From Moringa oleifera (Eukaryota; Streptophyta; Magnoliopsida; Brassicales; Moringaceae), in assembly GCA_021397835.1 (NCBI GenBank), contig JAJFZO010000537.1, forward strand, positions 496,001-560,000: DNA of 64,000 bases, given 5' to 3'. Positions 11,752 through 23,830 of this stretch are shown here, piece by piece. A program made the position numbers and the translations under genes. Each line of letters begins with the position of its first letter. Position 1 is the first letter of the stretch. The notes under the pieces are model-generated. The model was not told the origin of the DNA, made no database searches, and saw only the letters and a program-made list of their open reading frames with translations.

Positions 11752-12010
11752 GTTTTAACGTCATTTCTTCAAGAATTGGCGTTAAAAAACCCATTATTAG
11801 AGCTTTTAACACCAATTCTTGAAGAATTGGCATTAAAGGCTTTGCGATCTATCTTTTAACGTCGGTTTTTTTTAATTAATGTTAAAAACCTTATTTTTAA
11901 TGACAGTTTTGGAGGAACTACCATTAAAAGTATTAATAAAACTTTTAATGACAATTATTTGAATAACTGTCATTAAATTGTTATCACTTATTACAATTTT
12001 TGTTGTAGTG
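11752..12010. repeat. Subterminal palindromes and 5' terminal inverted repeat of CACTA-2
   Basis: Units such as AACGTCATTTCTTCAAGAATTGGCGTT and TTTTAATGACAATTATTTGAATAACTGTCATTAAA lead to the terminus ...TTTTTGTTGTAGTG at 12010. On the minus strand this reads CACTACAACAAAAATTG, close to the equivalent end of CACTA-3. Confidence 0.85.
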
Positions 12011-14109
12011 ATCTAAATCAGTGTTTATGTGCTTGTGTTTTTTTTTTTAAATCATAGGCTATATTTCTTAGTGTCTAATTTTATTATGTGATATCTAAAT
12101 TGCTCTTTTAAATAAATACTAAAATAATTTTTTTTACTAATTGTCTAACATTCTGGAATAACCAATACTACTATGCAAATAAGGCAATATAGAAAAGAGT
12201 CACTGAAAAGGACACAATTACTGAAAAAATATATCAAACAATTTAATGTGATTAATGTCTCTATGACTCACATTCTTCTAAATATACTCATTATTTCAGT
12301 TCTATGCATCTTACTATTGGAAAACTAGAATTTTCATCTGCTTCATTTATTTTTCTTGCATTTTATGGATAACAACTTTATATTCTTTGTATAATTATAA
12401 ACAACAATCATCATGTTAATGGCTCTACACAAGGTGGTGATAAGAATAAACACAACATCAAGTAAAAAGAAAATCACTCTTAGAACCCAAGAAACAGACC
12501 ATAAATTGATAGTGCATGCTCAACTAAAGGAAGCATATCCTAAAAGAAATCATGCAACATTATTTATGAATAATTCAAAGTTGTAACCATTAAATACAAA
12601 CAAAGTGGAGCCCAAATCATAAGCTAATAAATGTACAAAGACAATCATAGGCCAATAGTGCTCTGATCAATTTCCAAAGAGTTATCAAGCAATGGTTGTG
12701 CAAGACACTTTCAACGAAGGAACAAAAGACTTTGAAAAGATAAAGGAAGATACAATTCAAAGATAGGAAGCCACACTACATTGCTTGTGCCATGTGATTC
12801 AGTAGCCAATGGCCTCTATGAGAAAGTTTTTATATTATAGTTATAGTAATAGTTCACCAATACATTACTGTTTTGGGTTGTGCAATAATACATTTGTATC
12901 TGTACCTTGCATAATTGTTGGGTAACTTTAAGAATTCTTTTTGTGATCATGATGTTTTACAGTTTGGATAATGCCATCAAATAATTACATCTTATAGTAG
13001 AGTTTAAAGCATAAGATGAGATTCAACATGGAGTTCGTAGACAGGGCAATTAGATGCAATACCATATTTTTCACAAAGTCATATGTCATCCTAGAACTAA
13101 GCAAGTCTACCTTAAAAAAAAAAGAAGAAGAAAACTTATAATCCTCATATGGTACTTTGTTTGTCTTGAACATTAAACAAAAATCAACAATGTAAATAGT
13201 TTTTTTTTTTAAAAAAGAAATTGTTTTATCTGTATCTTATCTGTCTAAGTTGTAATTAATTCAAAAAGATAAAAATACAAGTATTAGTAAATCTCCGGCG
13301 GAAGTACTTCTAAATTTCCAAGCACAATAGTGATCAAGGTTTAAACTTGCATCAAGACTTCCTCACACTATTCAATTTGTCTTGTCAAAACTAAACACCA
13401 TCACTCATCAAGTTCATCCTAACAACTCTTTCGTTAGATTGAAATTTCCACATAACAATTAAGTTTTGAGTTCTATATTATTTATATCTTTAATTATTCT
13501 TCTCAATTAGTCCCATTGTACACCCACATTAAATACTTGGAATTGAACAATCAATGGTATATAATGTATACTGGTTCATCTAACATACACCCACATAAGG
13601 AAGCAATTCATTAAGCAAAACTCAGCAATTGAACAGTTTAGGGATATGTAGTATATACTGCTCAGGTAATTAATTAGGTACTTAGAGTAGGTTGTAAGGC
13701 TTCATATCTGGTTTTCAGCTTTATGTACTAACTGTAGCTGCTCTGCTATGACAAAACCAACCATGTGAAAAATCACAAAACCAAGTTATATCTCGTGTGG
13801 TGAACTTCAATGCAGGAAACAAACATATGCTGAGATTCTAATGAGATTGGTTTATAAGCATTTGGCTTCACTAGTGAAAAAGAAATGTATGGCTAGGCAC
13901 AAATAAGCTACATCTAGCTCCAATAGTACCATAATTGCATTTTTGGTATCTTTCAAGTGTCTTGAGCATGCTGGAAGATAAACAGGAAATAGGTCATCAA
14001 GATTGCTAGTTGAATGGAACCCAAAACGTTGGAACTTTTCAAAGAAAATATATCCATGAAGACCAAACCTATGAAGCAATCTATGGCATACCATTTTGTA
14101 TAAGCAACA

Positions 14110-14152
<43 letters not shown>

Positions 14153-15000
14153 ATGGATGAAGGGATGGATGTATTATGTATGTATGTGTTATTCAGTAAT
14201 CACATAACATAGAAGGTAAAAAATTGTAAAATAACACAGAGAGCTAGATCAAAGGCAGCCTAAATCCATTGAAGCATTACATGCAAAGGCATTACTCAAA
14301 TACCACAGTCCATGCCATCTCAATTGGTGTTGTAGCAAAATAAGGCTGCAACCATGAGGAGCAAAAGAAAAATAAAAGCACCTCCGACTAATAACAAGCA
14401 TAAACTACCTTAAGCAAATGGCACATATACTCATCCAATGCCCAGAACTACACAACTACAAATGACATTGCAATTTTACTCAACATTGCTACAAGAAAAT
14501 CACTTCGCACTAAACATATAAACACATATACAAGTTAGCTAAGACAATTGCATACAGAGGCAAACAAATAGCAAAGAGGAAGAAAAAGTCCTGACTGTAA
14601 ATCAAAGTACAGAAAGAAGGAGAAACCTATGATTGTTAAAGACTATATAAATATATTCTTAGCAACAATTCTTGAATAAAAATATTAATCTCAAACGCAT
14701 CTACGTGTAAACGCCCTACCATTCATTTGCAACTTTGTCCATGACAGTTAAAAAATAAAAGAACTAATAGAAAAATTAAATTCGTCGAATTCATTGCAAT
14801 GACGCTATATTTTTTAATAACAAAATAAGAGAAGAGGAATGATGAAATTTTCAACAATGAATAAAGAATTAGGTTCATCCATATAATTAGAATCAATAAA
14901 ATTGGTTACTACCAGAGTAAAACAGGAAAAAGAAAGTGGAAATCAAACCTCAGGCAAACTCCAATACTTCTTATACTAAAGGCTATTGTATAGAGATCCA
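12011..15000. other. Non-coding region conserved between the two arms
   Basis: No convincing gene was found. Several stretches are well conserved with 48400-51250: around 12640-12830, 13000-13110, 13560-13780 and 14240-14470. Short open frames on the minus strand at 12985-13173 and 13852-14094 have counterparts near 50149 and 49250 that are frameshifted in the other arm. A decayed multi-exon gene or a non-coding transcript is possible. A GT/TA/GGAT simple repeat lies at 14111-14175. Confidence 0.5.
14111..14175. repeat. Compound microsatellite (GT)n(TA)n(GGAT)n
   Basis: Five to six GT units are followed by about 14 TA units and a short imperfect GGATG run. The right-arm equivalent near 49200-49235 is a shorter CATATA/TATATA run. 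Confidence 0.95.
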
Positions 15001-15044
15001 ATGGAGATGATTTCTAGATCGTCGGACTTTCCTTCTCACTACTC

Positions 15045-15194
15045 GGGATCTTGAGGGAATTATGGCAAAGTAAGCAAACCAATAGAGATATAGATAGACC
15101 TGACTGTTCTGCGCATAGAGCAGGATTGAGACAAAAAAAGGAAAGAGGTGGGAAAGAGACTTCAAGTGGCGGGAACCAACATCACAAAGTCAGG
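15045..15194 (+). pseudogene. Exon-like segment of unknown gene, left-arm copy (frameshifted)
   Basis: It matches the right-arm segment at 48168-48346. It encodes a charged, partly helical-looking stretch beginning REL-WQSKQTNRDIDRPD-SAHRAGLRQ, then shifts frame because of an extra A in the A-run near 15132. It ends at a good splice donor, AGG|GTGAGT (GT at 15195). The ATG used in the right copy is missing here. I do not recognise the protein. It lies 5' of, and on the same strand as, the P450 pseudo-exon, but nothing links the two. Confidence 0.4.
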
Positions 15195-15202
15195 GTGAGT
15201 TT

Positions 15203-16520
15203 TGCTTGCCTTCCATTTTTACTAAATATGCTCTTTACCTTTAATCTCAAAATGACATGTAGCCCTTCTTAAATTAAGAGTCACTAAGTTTAGTACAAGT
15301 ATTTACAAGATTACCTAATTTTTTTTTATGCAAGAGTCATATGTTTAAGATGTGTTTTCTGAATCTATCATCATCGTAACTTAAATGCTAAAGTTAAGAT
15401 TTTTTATTTTTAGTTTTTCAGTTGTGTTTTTAATTTTTTAATTTTAATTTATTTAAATATATATTTAATTTGGTAAATATTATTTTGTTATTTTAATTAA
15501 ATTTGATAATTTAAAATTTAAAATGCAAAAAATAATGAACTTATTTTAATTATATATCTTCATACATTTATAAATAATTATCATTAAAAATTTGTCTTGT
15601 TGTAATGTGAATGTTGTCTTTTTAAATTAGTCAATATAGTAAATCTTTTTTAGGATACCTAGATGATATTGATCATTATATGTCAGATTATGGATTCATT
15701 TATAGGGAAAATTTTTTGTTTGATGTCATTACTTGAAGGGTAACATTAGGCACTTCTTATCTACTTTAGTATTGTACACTAAAAGTTCCTTAAATCACAT
15801 AGTGCAAGATAAAAATAAAGCAAGGATAACAAATTAATGATCCCCATTTAAGTTCATCTTTGCCTTAATTTTCCCTGCACTATATGGAGATCATACTTAG
15901 ATCTAGTTTTTTTTTTTTTTTTTTTTTTATAAAAAAAACTTTAGAAAAAGGAAGTTTTATCTTTATACCCGTCAACCACTAAAATTATTGTACTAAAAAA
16001 AAATATAAGAGAATGTTTTGTTTAATTTTCCTTTTTTTTTTTGGTCTATGTTGTGGGTCTGTCTGATATTAAAAGGATCATAAGTTTTTTTTTTTTTTTA
16101 ATGTTTATCTCCATTTATATTCTTTTCTTAGTTACAATCATAGAATTCTAAATTTAGGTAATAGTTTATGACTTCTAGTAAGAGGCTTTTTGTTGTTTCT
16201 TTATTATAAGAGAACTATTTTTAAACAGCTTAGTTATTTTTTTTAAATGAGTAATATTATGAATTTTACTTTTACAACTTTGAATTTGTTTCCTTTGCTC
16301 CAAAATAAATTAAAATGGGCAAATCCAGATTTTATTATCAATGAATTATTACTCAATTGCATATACTAATATTTTTAAATAAGATTTTGACTATAATAAA
16401 AAATGATTTGCAGTACTTAAAGAAAATGCCTAAAATTAAATGTATCTGATGAGATAACACAGTCATGACTCCTTTAATTTGTTGGAAGACAAGGGTAGTT
16501 TTTTTATTTTTATACTTGCA
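15203..16520. other. AT-rich interval without a recognisable gene
   Basis: It holds long poly-T and poly-A runs (for example 15908-15928) and sequence conserved with 46900-48130 in the other arm. No P450 first exon was found here, although a P450 gene would need roughly 900 bp of coding sequence before 16550. Confidence 0.5.
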
Positions 16521-16544
16521 ACTTTGTTTGATTTTGAGAAATAT

Positions 16545-17189
16545 AATGAATAATGAGTTAGGAATTATTTATAGAAGCATTGATACTACATCAGCAGCCA
16601 TACAATGGGCTATGGTAAAGCTCATCAACTGTCCCTTGGTATTCAAGAAGCTCAAAGAAGAGATCGACACAGTTGTCAGATCAAGAAGGCTACTCAAAGA
16701 ACCGGAGGTGCCAAGCCTCTCTTACTTGCAAGTGGTCATCTAGGAGATTCTAAGGCTATACGCCACAGCACCCATCATACATAGAGAATGCACCAAAGAC
16801 TGCGAGATCAGTGGTTCCCAGGTAAAGGTAAAGAGTAAAATCCTGATTAACACTTATGCCATCCTGCAAGACCTAGACGAATGGAACAATCCAGACGAGT
16901 ACATCTTGGAGAGGTTCCTGGCGAACTCCACCCAATACGCTAGTCAACGCCAGACTGAAGTTAAGGGTTAGTATTTTGTTTCCTTCCATCTGAGGGTGGA
17001 AGAAGAGGGTGCCTTGGGGTTCAACATGCTTATATAGTGATGCAAGCAACGATAGGAGCATTGCTTCAGTGCTTTGATTGGCGAGTCAAGGGTGGAGAAA
17101 AGATTGATATAACTGTGGCATCGGGATATTCAAGAGCAACGGGACCAAATCTTGTGTGCTATCTTATTACATGTCTTGATCCATTTTAG
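16545..17189 (+). pseudogene. Cytochrome P450 second-exon pseudogene, left-arm copy
   Basis: The sequence encodes the C-terminal third of a plant A-type P450. In order: I-helix remnant SIDTTSAAIQWAMVKLI (the AGTDTT motif is partly lost), EEIDTVV, a LSYLQ motif, K-helix EILRLYATAPIIHREC (the E-x-x-R pair kept), NTYAILQDLDEW and PDEYILERFL (PERF-like). The heme loop follows with its cysteine codon at 17010 (GGRRGCLG), then the C-terminal GEKIDITVASGY. Defects: TAG at 16741 just before the K-helix, TAG near 16969, a one-base deletion near 16980, and replacement of the conserved heme-loop Phe by Ser. P450s are ER-anchored mono-oxygenases. A CYP71-clan identity is likely; the subfamily cannot be fixed. 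Confidence 0.88.
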
Positions 17190-18120
17190 GGTTCACCATT
17201 CAAAATGCCAAAAATAAAAGTAAAAGAGGGAACTCGGTGCATATGCCTATTTATTTAGTGCTACAATAACAATATTTGTTAGTGTTCGTAATTGCAGTCT
17301 TTGCTATGTTCCCAAAATCAACAAGAAATATAATAAATAAAAAAACCATGAGACTATGTTCTGTTATGATATATTGTGAGTGAATAGCTTTATACCAATA
17401 AAGACAGGCACACACATGCTTATTCAAATTCTGGCATTATGCATTGTGAGGGTACTGACTGCAAGCATGCTTCATTCTAACTCAACAAGCACCTTTCAAA
17501 AAGTGCCCATTCTGTCGTAACCATTACACTTACCATCTGAGAAAAGTTTTTGAAGAGTATTAATTGTTTTATTCTTTTGTTGTGAAAAATTAAGTAAGAT
17601 TCCAGCACTACTTCCACATTTACTCAATTTGATTCTTTTAGCTTGGGTTGATGAAAGCAACATCCATCTCACTATATTTCTTTGATTGGTTATCCGTTTC
17701 TTTTTAGTTTGGCTTTTTCTTTTGCCCCTTGGAGCTAAAAGTCTAGCTTTCCTGGGTAAAGTTCTCTACATTCTTTTTTTTTTTTTTTTAGAAAAAATAA
17801 ATAAAAGTTTGAAACTCTTATATTTCTAGAGCAACAAACATATTAATTTTAATCATAATATTGATCTAATAACTCTTTCTCCTTATCCTAGAGGGCTAGT
17901 TATTATTTCCTTCCTACCATACTTTTGCTTTTTTAAATGTAATTATTGTTTTATATTTGTGTTAATTCACATGATAATTTTCTAAATGTATAAAGTCTTT
18001 AATGAATCACATCTTTCGAATACTTATATCAAGGAGACTAGATAGTTGGTCCTAGAATAGTTAGTCGTCCTTGATTACTTGTTGTACATACTATAGTTCT
18101 ATGCTTGATTTGGATTTGAA
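17190..18120. other. Intergenic stretch between the P450 remnant and the DEFL gene
   Basis: It is AT-rich and mirrored at about 45130-46230 in the right arm. No coding sequence is recognised. Confidence 0.5.
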
Positions 18121-18123
18121 AAC

Positions 18124-18186
18124 CAAGAATTTCTTACAAAAATATATGCTTGATTCCTTAATATATATTTTTGTAAGAAATTCTTG
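18124..18186. repeat. Fold-back (perfect hairpin) present only in the left arm
   Basis: AAGAATTTCTTACAAAAATAT and its exact inverted copy are separated by a loop of about 15 bases, giving a hairpin stem of over 20 bp. The right arm (near 45090-45130) has one half only, so the inverted second half arose in the left arm after the duplication. Confidence 0.75.
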
Positions 18187-18199
18187 ATTACATTGCACA

Positions 18200-19960
18200 T
18201 ACTATAGTTGTATAGTATGCCCCCAAAATGATCTATAGTCGAGGCTGATCAATTCGTCTAATCAAGACGAGATTGAGGTTGACTTGCATTGTAATGAGGC
18301 TCGATCCAAGTCGTAAGCTAGCTTAGGCTATCAAGCTAGCAAGTTAGGCTTGGACAGTGATTTGTTCGTTTTTATTTTATAAGTCACCAAAACAACATCG
18401 TTTTTACTTGATTTTTTATGTTCACATTCTTTGATGTAATCGCCAACATGTAACACTTTTGCATAGGTTATATCAACGGAGAAATGTTTTTTTGGAAGCA
18501 TTGTGCAAGTACTTTTGTTCAGTGGAGAAGCCAAGCTTGTTTATCAGAATGGACTAAATTTTTACTAGGGTAGACTAGACAAAAAGATTAAAAGTTCTTT
18601 AAACAATGAAAAGGAAAAAAAAAAGAGTAAAGACTAAATAAAAAGAACAATCCGTAAGCTTAGTTTTCCAAAAATATATGTATAGTTCTTTAAACCATTA
18701 AATATAATTTCATAATTTTTTTAAAAAAATTAACTCGGGTAGTCCTCGGTTAGGTTCGTCATCAACTCAAAAGTTCCTTAAGAAAAACCCATTGTGACAT
18801 ATATATCTTAACCTTATCAGATGTTTAAGTTAAATAATTTTATATTAAGTATAATACAAACACTATTAATTAGACCTTATTACACTTAATGTATTTAATT
18901 TTTAAAGTTTTTTTTTTTCAAAAAAGTTATATTAGCAACAAACATTTTTTCATCATATTGTGAAAAAAAAAAGTCTACTTTACACACATGTGAATCGATT
19001 TTTCCCTAGATTTATAATAATTTTTTATACAAAAATTCAAGTTCACATCTTATAAATAGAATGCCGAACATAATCGTTTGTAATATAAAATTTCATTTTA
19101 AGTCACGCGTAAAAGATTCATAACTAACATTATCATTTATGAATCTTTAACCGATGAATAATGTAATAATATCAATAACGTTGCACATACTATTTGTTAA
19201 AAAAATTAAGAATGCATGAATTTCTTTGTTTTGATTATTATTAATGAATAATAATAATAATAGACTTTCTACATGTATGGTAGATGTAAACATTTCAAGA
19301 AATTAAAAAAAAAAACAAATGTATAACACACCACCATTAGAGTAATTAAGATTTGACATGCACTAGCCATAAGATAAAAGAGACAGTTACTTTCATGTTT
19401 CCATATGTATCTTCTTATCTTTTTGTGCTTAAAAGATTAAAATAGAATAATAATTGCTCAATGTATATGATTAATATTAGCATTTCTAAAAAGGACGTAA
19501 AAATTCAAAACAGAGCAATATTATCATATTAACATTATTATGATTTGAAATGTAAATTCAAATGATTTGAGCCTATTTTATATTGAGTTAGAAAAAAATT
19601 CATATGTTTTCATCAGGATTTAAATGATTACAACCTTGCTATATGACTTCTTAATGGATATTTATGTTCATTTTGATTATAGAACTAAATTGTTTCATTA
19701 ATATAACTTTTAATATATCTTATATAACTAACAACGGAAAGAATATGCAGAAAAATCTCGCAATTGATCACCACCAATAAAATTTATCAATCTTCAAATT
19801 ACATGCATTTTCATTAATTTTAAAGAGAAGCATCTCTTTAATTATTACATATTGTTATCATCATAGCCATGACAATGTATTAACTCTAGTAAGCATAAAT
19901 AATAATACTGGTAGTGGCACTTATGATGGATCACCAGATATGTTAGGACCTTCATGGTGG
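18200..19960. other. 3' flank of the left DEFL gene, no gene
   Basis: It is AT-rich. The part at about 18960-19920 is repeated twice more in the window: in the same relation to the right DEFL gene at 42940-43900, and without any gene at 36760-37790. A short open frame at 18331-18534 (minus) is partly conserved near 44280-44410 but not open there, so I do not call it a gene. Confidence 0.6.
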
Positions 19961-19963
19961 GTT

Positions 19964-20366
19964 TTAATTCAACTTCAAATTCAAAGGGCTAACTTTTGGA
20001 GGGCAAGGAAAGTAGCAGGTGCATGATCCGTAAGGATAGCAAGACCCAAAACCAGTTTCTTTTGTCTTGGCTGTGCACTTCTTGTTGCAGTCCATGTCAC
20101 ATGGCCCTATAGTTATGTTACATGCTTTTATAACAGGCACCTTACCCTTCAAACTACTCTTCCCCTCCACATTAGGCACCAGGCTCATCACTGCATCAAT
20201 TCACCATCAGCATATAATAAGTTTGGAAATTAATAAGATCATCTAAAAAAAACCTGAAAGCTTAATTAAGAAGAAAACCATAAGGAATATATATCTTACA
20301 AATACCTGATATGAGCACTAGAATGACAAGGAGAGACAATAACACCTTTGAAACTTGCTTACCCAT
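19964..20366 (-). CDS. Defensin-like secreted cysteine-rich peptide, left copy (two exons)
   Basis: Exon 1 (20306-20366) gives MGKQVSKV plus a Leu/Val/Ile-rich segment ending LVLIS, a signal peptide. Exon 2 (20190-19964) encodes a short pro-like stretch and a cysteine-rich domain. The intron of about 115 bp has GT and AG ends (donor GGTATTTG, acceptor GATGCAG), and a Val codon spans the junction. Total 95 residues. The eight cysteines are spaced C-x6-C-x3-C-x3-C-x11-C-x5-C-x-C-x3-C, with CNKKC, GSC and CTC elements like the cysteine-stabilised alpha-beta fold of plant defensin-like (DEFL) peptides. Such peptides are exported and act in defence or in cell-cell signalling; which applies here is unknown. 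The frame is intact, with a TATA box upstream. It is the mirror twin of 42500-42894. Confidence 0.85.
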
Positions 20367-20450
20367 TTGGTTTTCTTCACGTATTGTATTTTTTATAAAG
20401 TTTTTTGTGATTTTGAAATTATTGTGTTGTTCTAAAGTTTTTCTATCCCA

Positions 20451-20457
20451 ATTTATA
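20451..20457 (-). promoter_or_regulatory. TATA box of the left DEFL gene
   Basis: TATAAAT on the minus strand lies 85 bp before the ATG at 20366 and is conserved in the right copy (42409-42415), within a longer conserved block. Confidence 0.7.
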
Positions 20458-21960
20458 GAGGAGCAACAGTGATATAATAGGGGAAGTTATTGCCTCCCAA
20501 TCTAAGTCCTCACAGTTTCTTCTGTTTGATAGATGTGATGGAGGTTTCTTACTGAGTCTGTAGAACTAAAGATAGGAAATATTGTTAGAAAAGAACAAAT
20601 TCTGTTGGCTCTGTGTATATGAGTCTTAGAATTAAAAAGTGGTAAGTTAAAATTAACTATTAACAACGTAATAATTTTTACAGAAAAAAAAAGGTGAATT
20701 CACATGTGAGAAGCTAACTTGATTAGCGTCTATATTGTTTTTGAAAATTTTTTACAACTAACTATTGTTACCCAGTTAAAAAAATATCTAAACAATATAT
20801 TTTATTTTGAAAACATTTAAAACACATACTATCTTTTACGAATGTTTAATAGCATATTGGTGATCACTTACCCTCATGTAATAACTATAAATTTAAATAA
20901 AAAAAACCATTATGATAATTTTATATGTATAATAAAAATGAACATTCTTAAAAGTGTTAGAAACTAATAACTGTATTGGCATTGCCATAATTAAGGTTTG
21001 AAACATTTTTTTTAAGAAAATCGTGTGTTATCAAAACATAATTTTAAAAAATAATTATATATATATATATATATATACATACACACACATATACACAGTT
21101 GTTTGATATTTTTACTAATATTACTAAAAAATAAAGAAATTTTGGTCAAAAATCAGTATTATATTACTTTGAAATATGAATATATGAAAAACATTTTAAA
21201 AACACTTTGTTATATTATAGACTATAATATTATATTTATTTTTTATTTTTTAATTAAAAGATATAAAATTATTATTATTATTATTACTACTATTACTATT
21301 ATGTAAAGATAACGTTCATAAAAAAAATCTACCATAAATTTGATAATATATTATTACAATTTTGATAAAATCGATAAAAATATCATAATGTTGATGTAAA
21401 TATCAAGATTATGACTAGGTTTACACCTAGTGGATCAATATATATATATTAGCCCAACTTATTCTAGTTTGATTTCGCAACTAGGTATTTGACAAACCAA
21501 TCTATTAGAATCAATAAACAGATTAAAAAATAATCATATTTAAATTGATCTATTAGTACAAACAAATTGATTAGAATTTATTTTATTTTAAATTAATTTT
21601 TTTAAGTTTACCATATAAAAGCAAAAGCATTGTAATATTTTTAAGGTGTCCACATCTACATCTATATGGCGATGATGTGGATTTTAAGTTTTATTTTATA
21701 TGTAAATAATCAGATTATAGATTTTAATGTAATGATAAGTTTTATCTAAAATTTTGAATTTTAAATTTTGTTTTCAATTATATTTGTGTTTGAAATCACC
21801 GCATGCTCTACATAGATTGGTAATATAAATTATTTTTTCTACTAAAATCATAAGTTGGTATTGGAAAGATTAGAATATTTGTAGGTAGTCTAGCACCACT
21901 TTGTTTCTCTACGTTTAAGCAATTTTATATTAAAGATTTTGAATATCTTTAAATTTCCTT
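20458..21960. other. Upstream region of the left DEFL gene, no gene
   Basis: It is mirrored at about 41000-42408. The first 200 bp next to the TATA box are well conserved and are the likely promoter. Simple repeats occur at 21056-21077 (TA) and 21270-21300 (ATT-like). Short AT-rich open frames, such as 21103-21306, are chance. Confidence 0.55.
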
Positions 21961-22220
21961 TGATTATTCTTATTAATCTTGATCACTTTCAATTAATTTT
22001 TATTATTTTTGTTGATTTGTATCTTTTTGGGTGATATGTTGTTTCTTAAGTGAAACCAAGAGTTTATGTTACTCTTGAAGATTAAAAGATCTACATATAT
22101 CAGTTTGATTATTTCTTTATATGCAAATTTATATTCAATATTCTTAGTTTCAAGTTTGATATTTTGATATTATTATTATTAATATTGATATATAACTCTT
22201 TTGACTAGGATTATATTTTG

Positions 22221-22269
<49 letters not shown>

Positions 22270-23466
22270 TTATATCCGATTTTGATAGTTTTTTTGTTGT
22301 AAAGGTGAAATCCTCAAGTTGTTATTACTCTTGAAGATTGAAAAATTCACAAGTATGGTTTTGATTGTGTCTATTCACATAAATTTATGTTTACGATTTG
22401 TAGTATATTAACATTTAGTTTTTAATAGTATTTTTACTTATTACATTACTTTTAATTATAATTAAATTTTATTTATTACTATAATTAATTTGTATCTTTT
22501 TGACTTCGTTTTATTTCAAAGGTGAAACCTCATGTTGGTATTATTTTAAAAGACTGAATAATTTGAATGTTTCGCTTTGATTAATTTTGTTTACATTGTT
22601 TTTATGATATTATTCTTATTTATCTATATCACTTTTAATTAAGGTTAATTTTTTTTATTTTTTATTAATCTCTATCATTTTCAATAGTATAAATGTGTGA
22701 AACGTCAAATAAGTATTGCTTTTGATGATTGAAAGATCTGTAAGTATTACTTTGATTATTTTTCCTTATGCGTGTAATTTTATATATTTCAAATTTAAAT
22801 TTTATATATTATTTTTATTGATTTGTTTCACTTTTCAATTAAATTTAAATTTTTTTTATGACTCTAACAGATAAATATTCTTTTCAATGATGTTTTATTA
22901 TTGTAATAAGCCTAAGTTGGTGTTGCTTATGAGGATAGAAAATTTGTAGGTTTAACTTTCATTATTTTGGTTTAGATGTTTTTGATATTATTTTTATTTA
23001 TCTATATCACTTCAATTAAGATTATTTTTTATCATTTCTCTTAATCTATATCCTTTCAGTAATGTTTTGTTGTAGAAATGAACCCCAAATTTGTAATGTT
23101 CTTGAAGATCAAAATATTTTTTTCCAAGATTTTGAATATCTTCAGATTTGATTTTTATTTTATTATTATTAATTTATATCGCTTTCAATTAAAGTTAAAT
23201 ATTATTTATTATTTGTATTGACAAGCATTCTTTTAGGAAGCATTTTGTTACAAAAGTAAAATTTCAAGATGGTGTTCCTCCTAATGATTGAAAATTTGAC
23301 AAGAATGTCTTTGCTGTTTTTTTATGCAATTTTGTATTTAAGATATTAAATATCTAAAAATTTAATATTTTTATATTTTTATATTGATATATATATATAT
23401 ATCACTTTGATTAAAGTTAATTTTTTTTGTTATCTTCATTAATTTGTATGATATTGTTTTTGCTGC
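21960..23466. repeat. Degenerate tandem array of ~170-220 bp units, left arm
   Basis: A recurring core resembles GTTGTAAAGGTGAAA-CCTCAAGTTGTTATT-ACTCTTGAAGATTGAAA, followed by a TTTGATTATTTT block, a TTTGATATTATTTTTATT block and a TATCACTTTCAATTAAAGTTAA block. It is visible at about 22040, 22295, 22515, 22685, 22897, 23070 and 23248. Units are strongly diverged, so the array is old. The same array in reverse occurs at 39430-40990, so it predates the inverted duplication. A (TA)n tract at 22225-22265 interrupts it. Confidence 0.75.
22225..22265. repeat. (TA)n microsatellite
   Basis: About 20 TA units lie within the degenerate tandem array. The right-arm counterpart near 40633-40643 is much shorter. 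Confidence 0.95.
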
Positions 23467-23830
23467 CACTACTACAAATAAAAGCTTTAATGACAGTTGT
23501 AAAATTGTCATCTTTGTTCATGTTATTAAAGGGAAGAATTTTTAATGACAGTTATTGAACTGTCATTGAAAGTATTACCTTTTAATGACAGTTCTATCGA
23601 AACTGTTATTAAAGGGGTAACTTTTTAATGACAGTTCTAATAGAATTGTCGTTAAAGGGGGTACCCTTTAACGATAGTTCCAAAGAGGGTACCTTTTAAC
23701 GGTAGTTTCAAACAGAACTACCGTTAAAAGGGGATACCCTTAAATGACAGTTCCAACGAAACTGTCATTAAAAAGAGGGAACTTTTAACGATAGTTCTGT
23801 TGGAACTGTCGTTAAAACGGGATACCCATT
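23467..23830. repeat. 3' terminal inverted repeat and subterminal palindromes of CACTA-3
   Basis: After CACTACTAC the region holds about eight palindromic units of the form TTTAACGACAGTTCTATTGG / AACTGTCGTTAAA, each around 33-45 bp. Pairs match almost perfectly within a unit, while units differ from each other. Confidence 0.9.

Larger units (their letters stand above)
8473..12010 (-). mobile_element. CACTA-2, internally deleted CACTA derivative with truncated 3' end
   Basis: The right end is CACTACAAC... when read on the minus strand (end at 12010, ...GTTGTAGTG). It is followed inward by palindromic repeats and a CAG/CTG-rich array, as in CACTA-3. The left part carries the last Ulp1 exons in minus orientation and palindromic repeats, but no CACTA terminus, so about 100 bp of that end is missing. 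tnp2, the Transposase_24 region and most of the protease are absent. It is therefore a non-autonomous deletion derivative of the same family. Confidence 0.85.

Noticed and set aside
8473..12010. CACTA-2 as an independent MITE family or CRISPR-like repeat array
   Set aside because: Its 5' terminus, arrays and protease exons all match CACTA-3, so it is a deletion derivative. The regular palindromes are transposon end repeats, not CRISPR.
13852..14094. An 80-codon open frame on the minus strand with a conserved start in the right arm (49250)
   Set aside because: Only the first ~27 codons are open in both arms; an extra base shifts the right copy. No motif. Kept only as part of the conserved non-coding region.
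18331..18534. A 67-codon open frame near the DEFL gene
   Set aside because: The matching right-arm stretch near 44280-44410 is not open and no signal peptide or domain is visible.
21103..21306. AT-rich Ile/Lys/Tyr-rich open frame
   Set aside because: Composition bias in TA- and ATT-repeat DNA; the mirrored region is not open.
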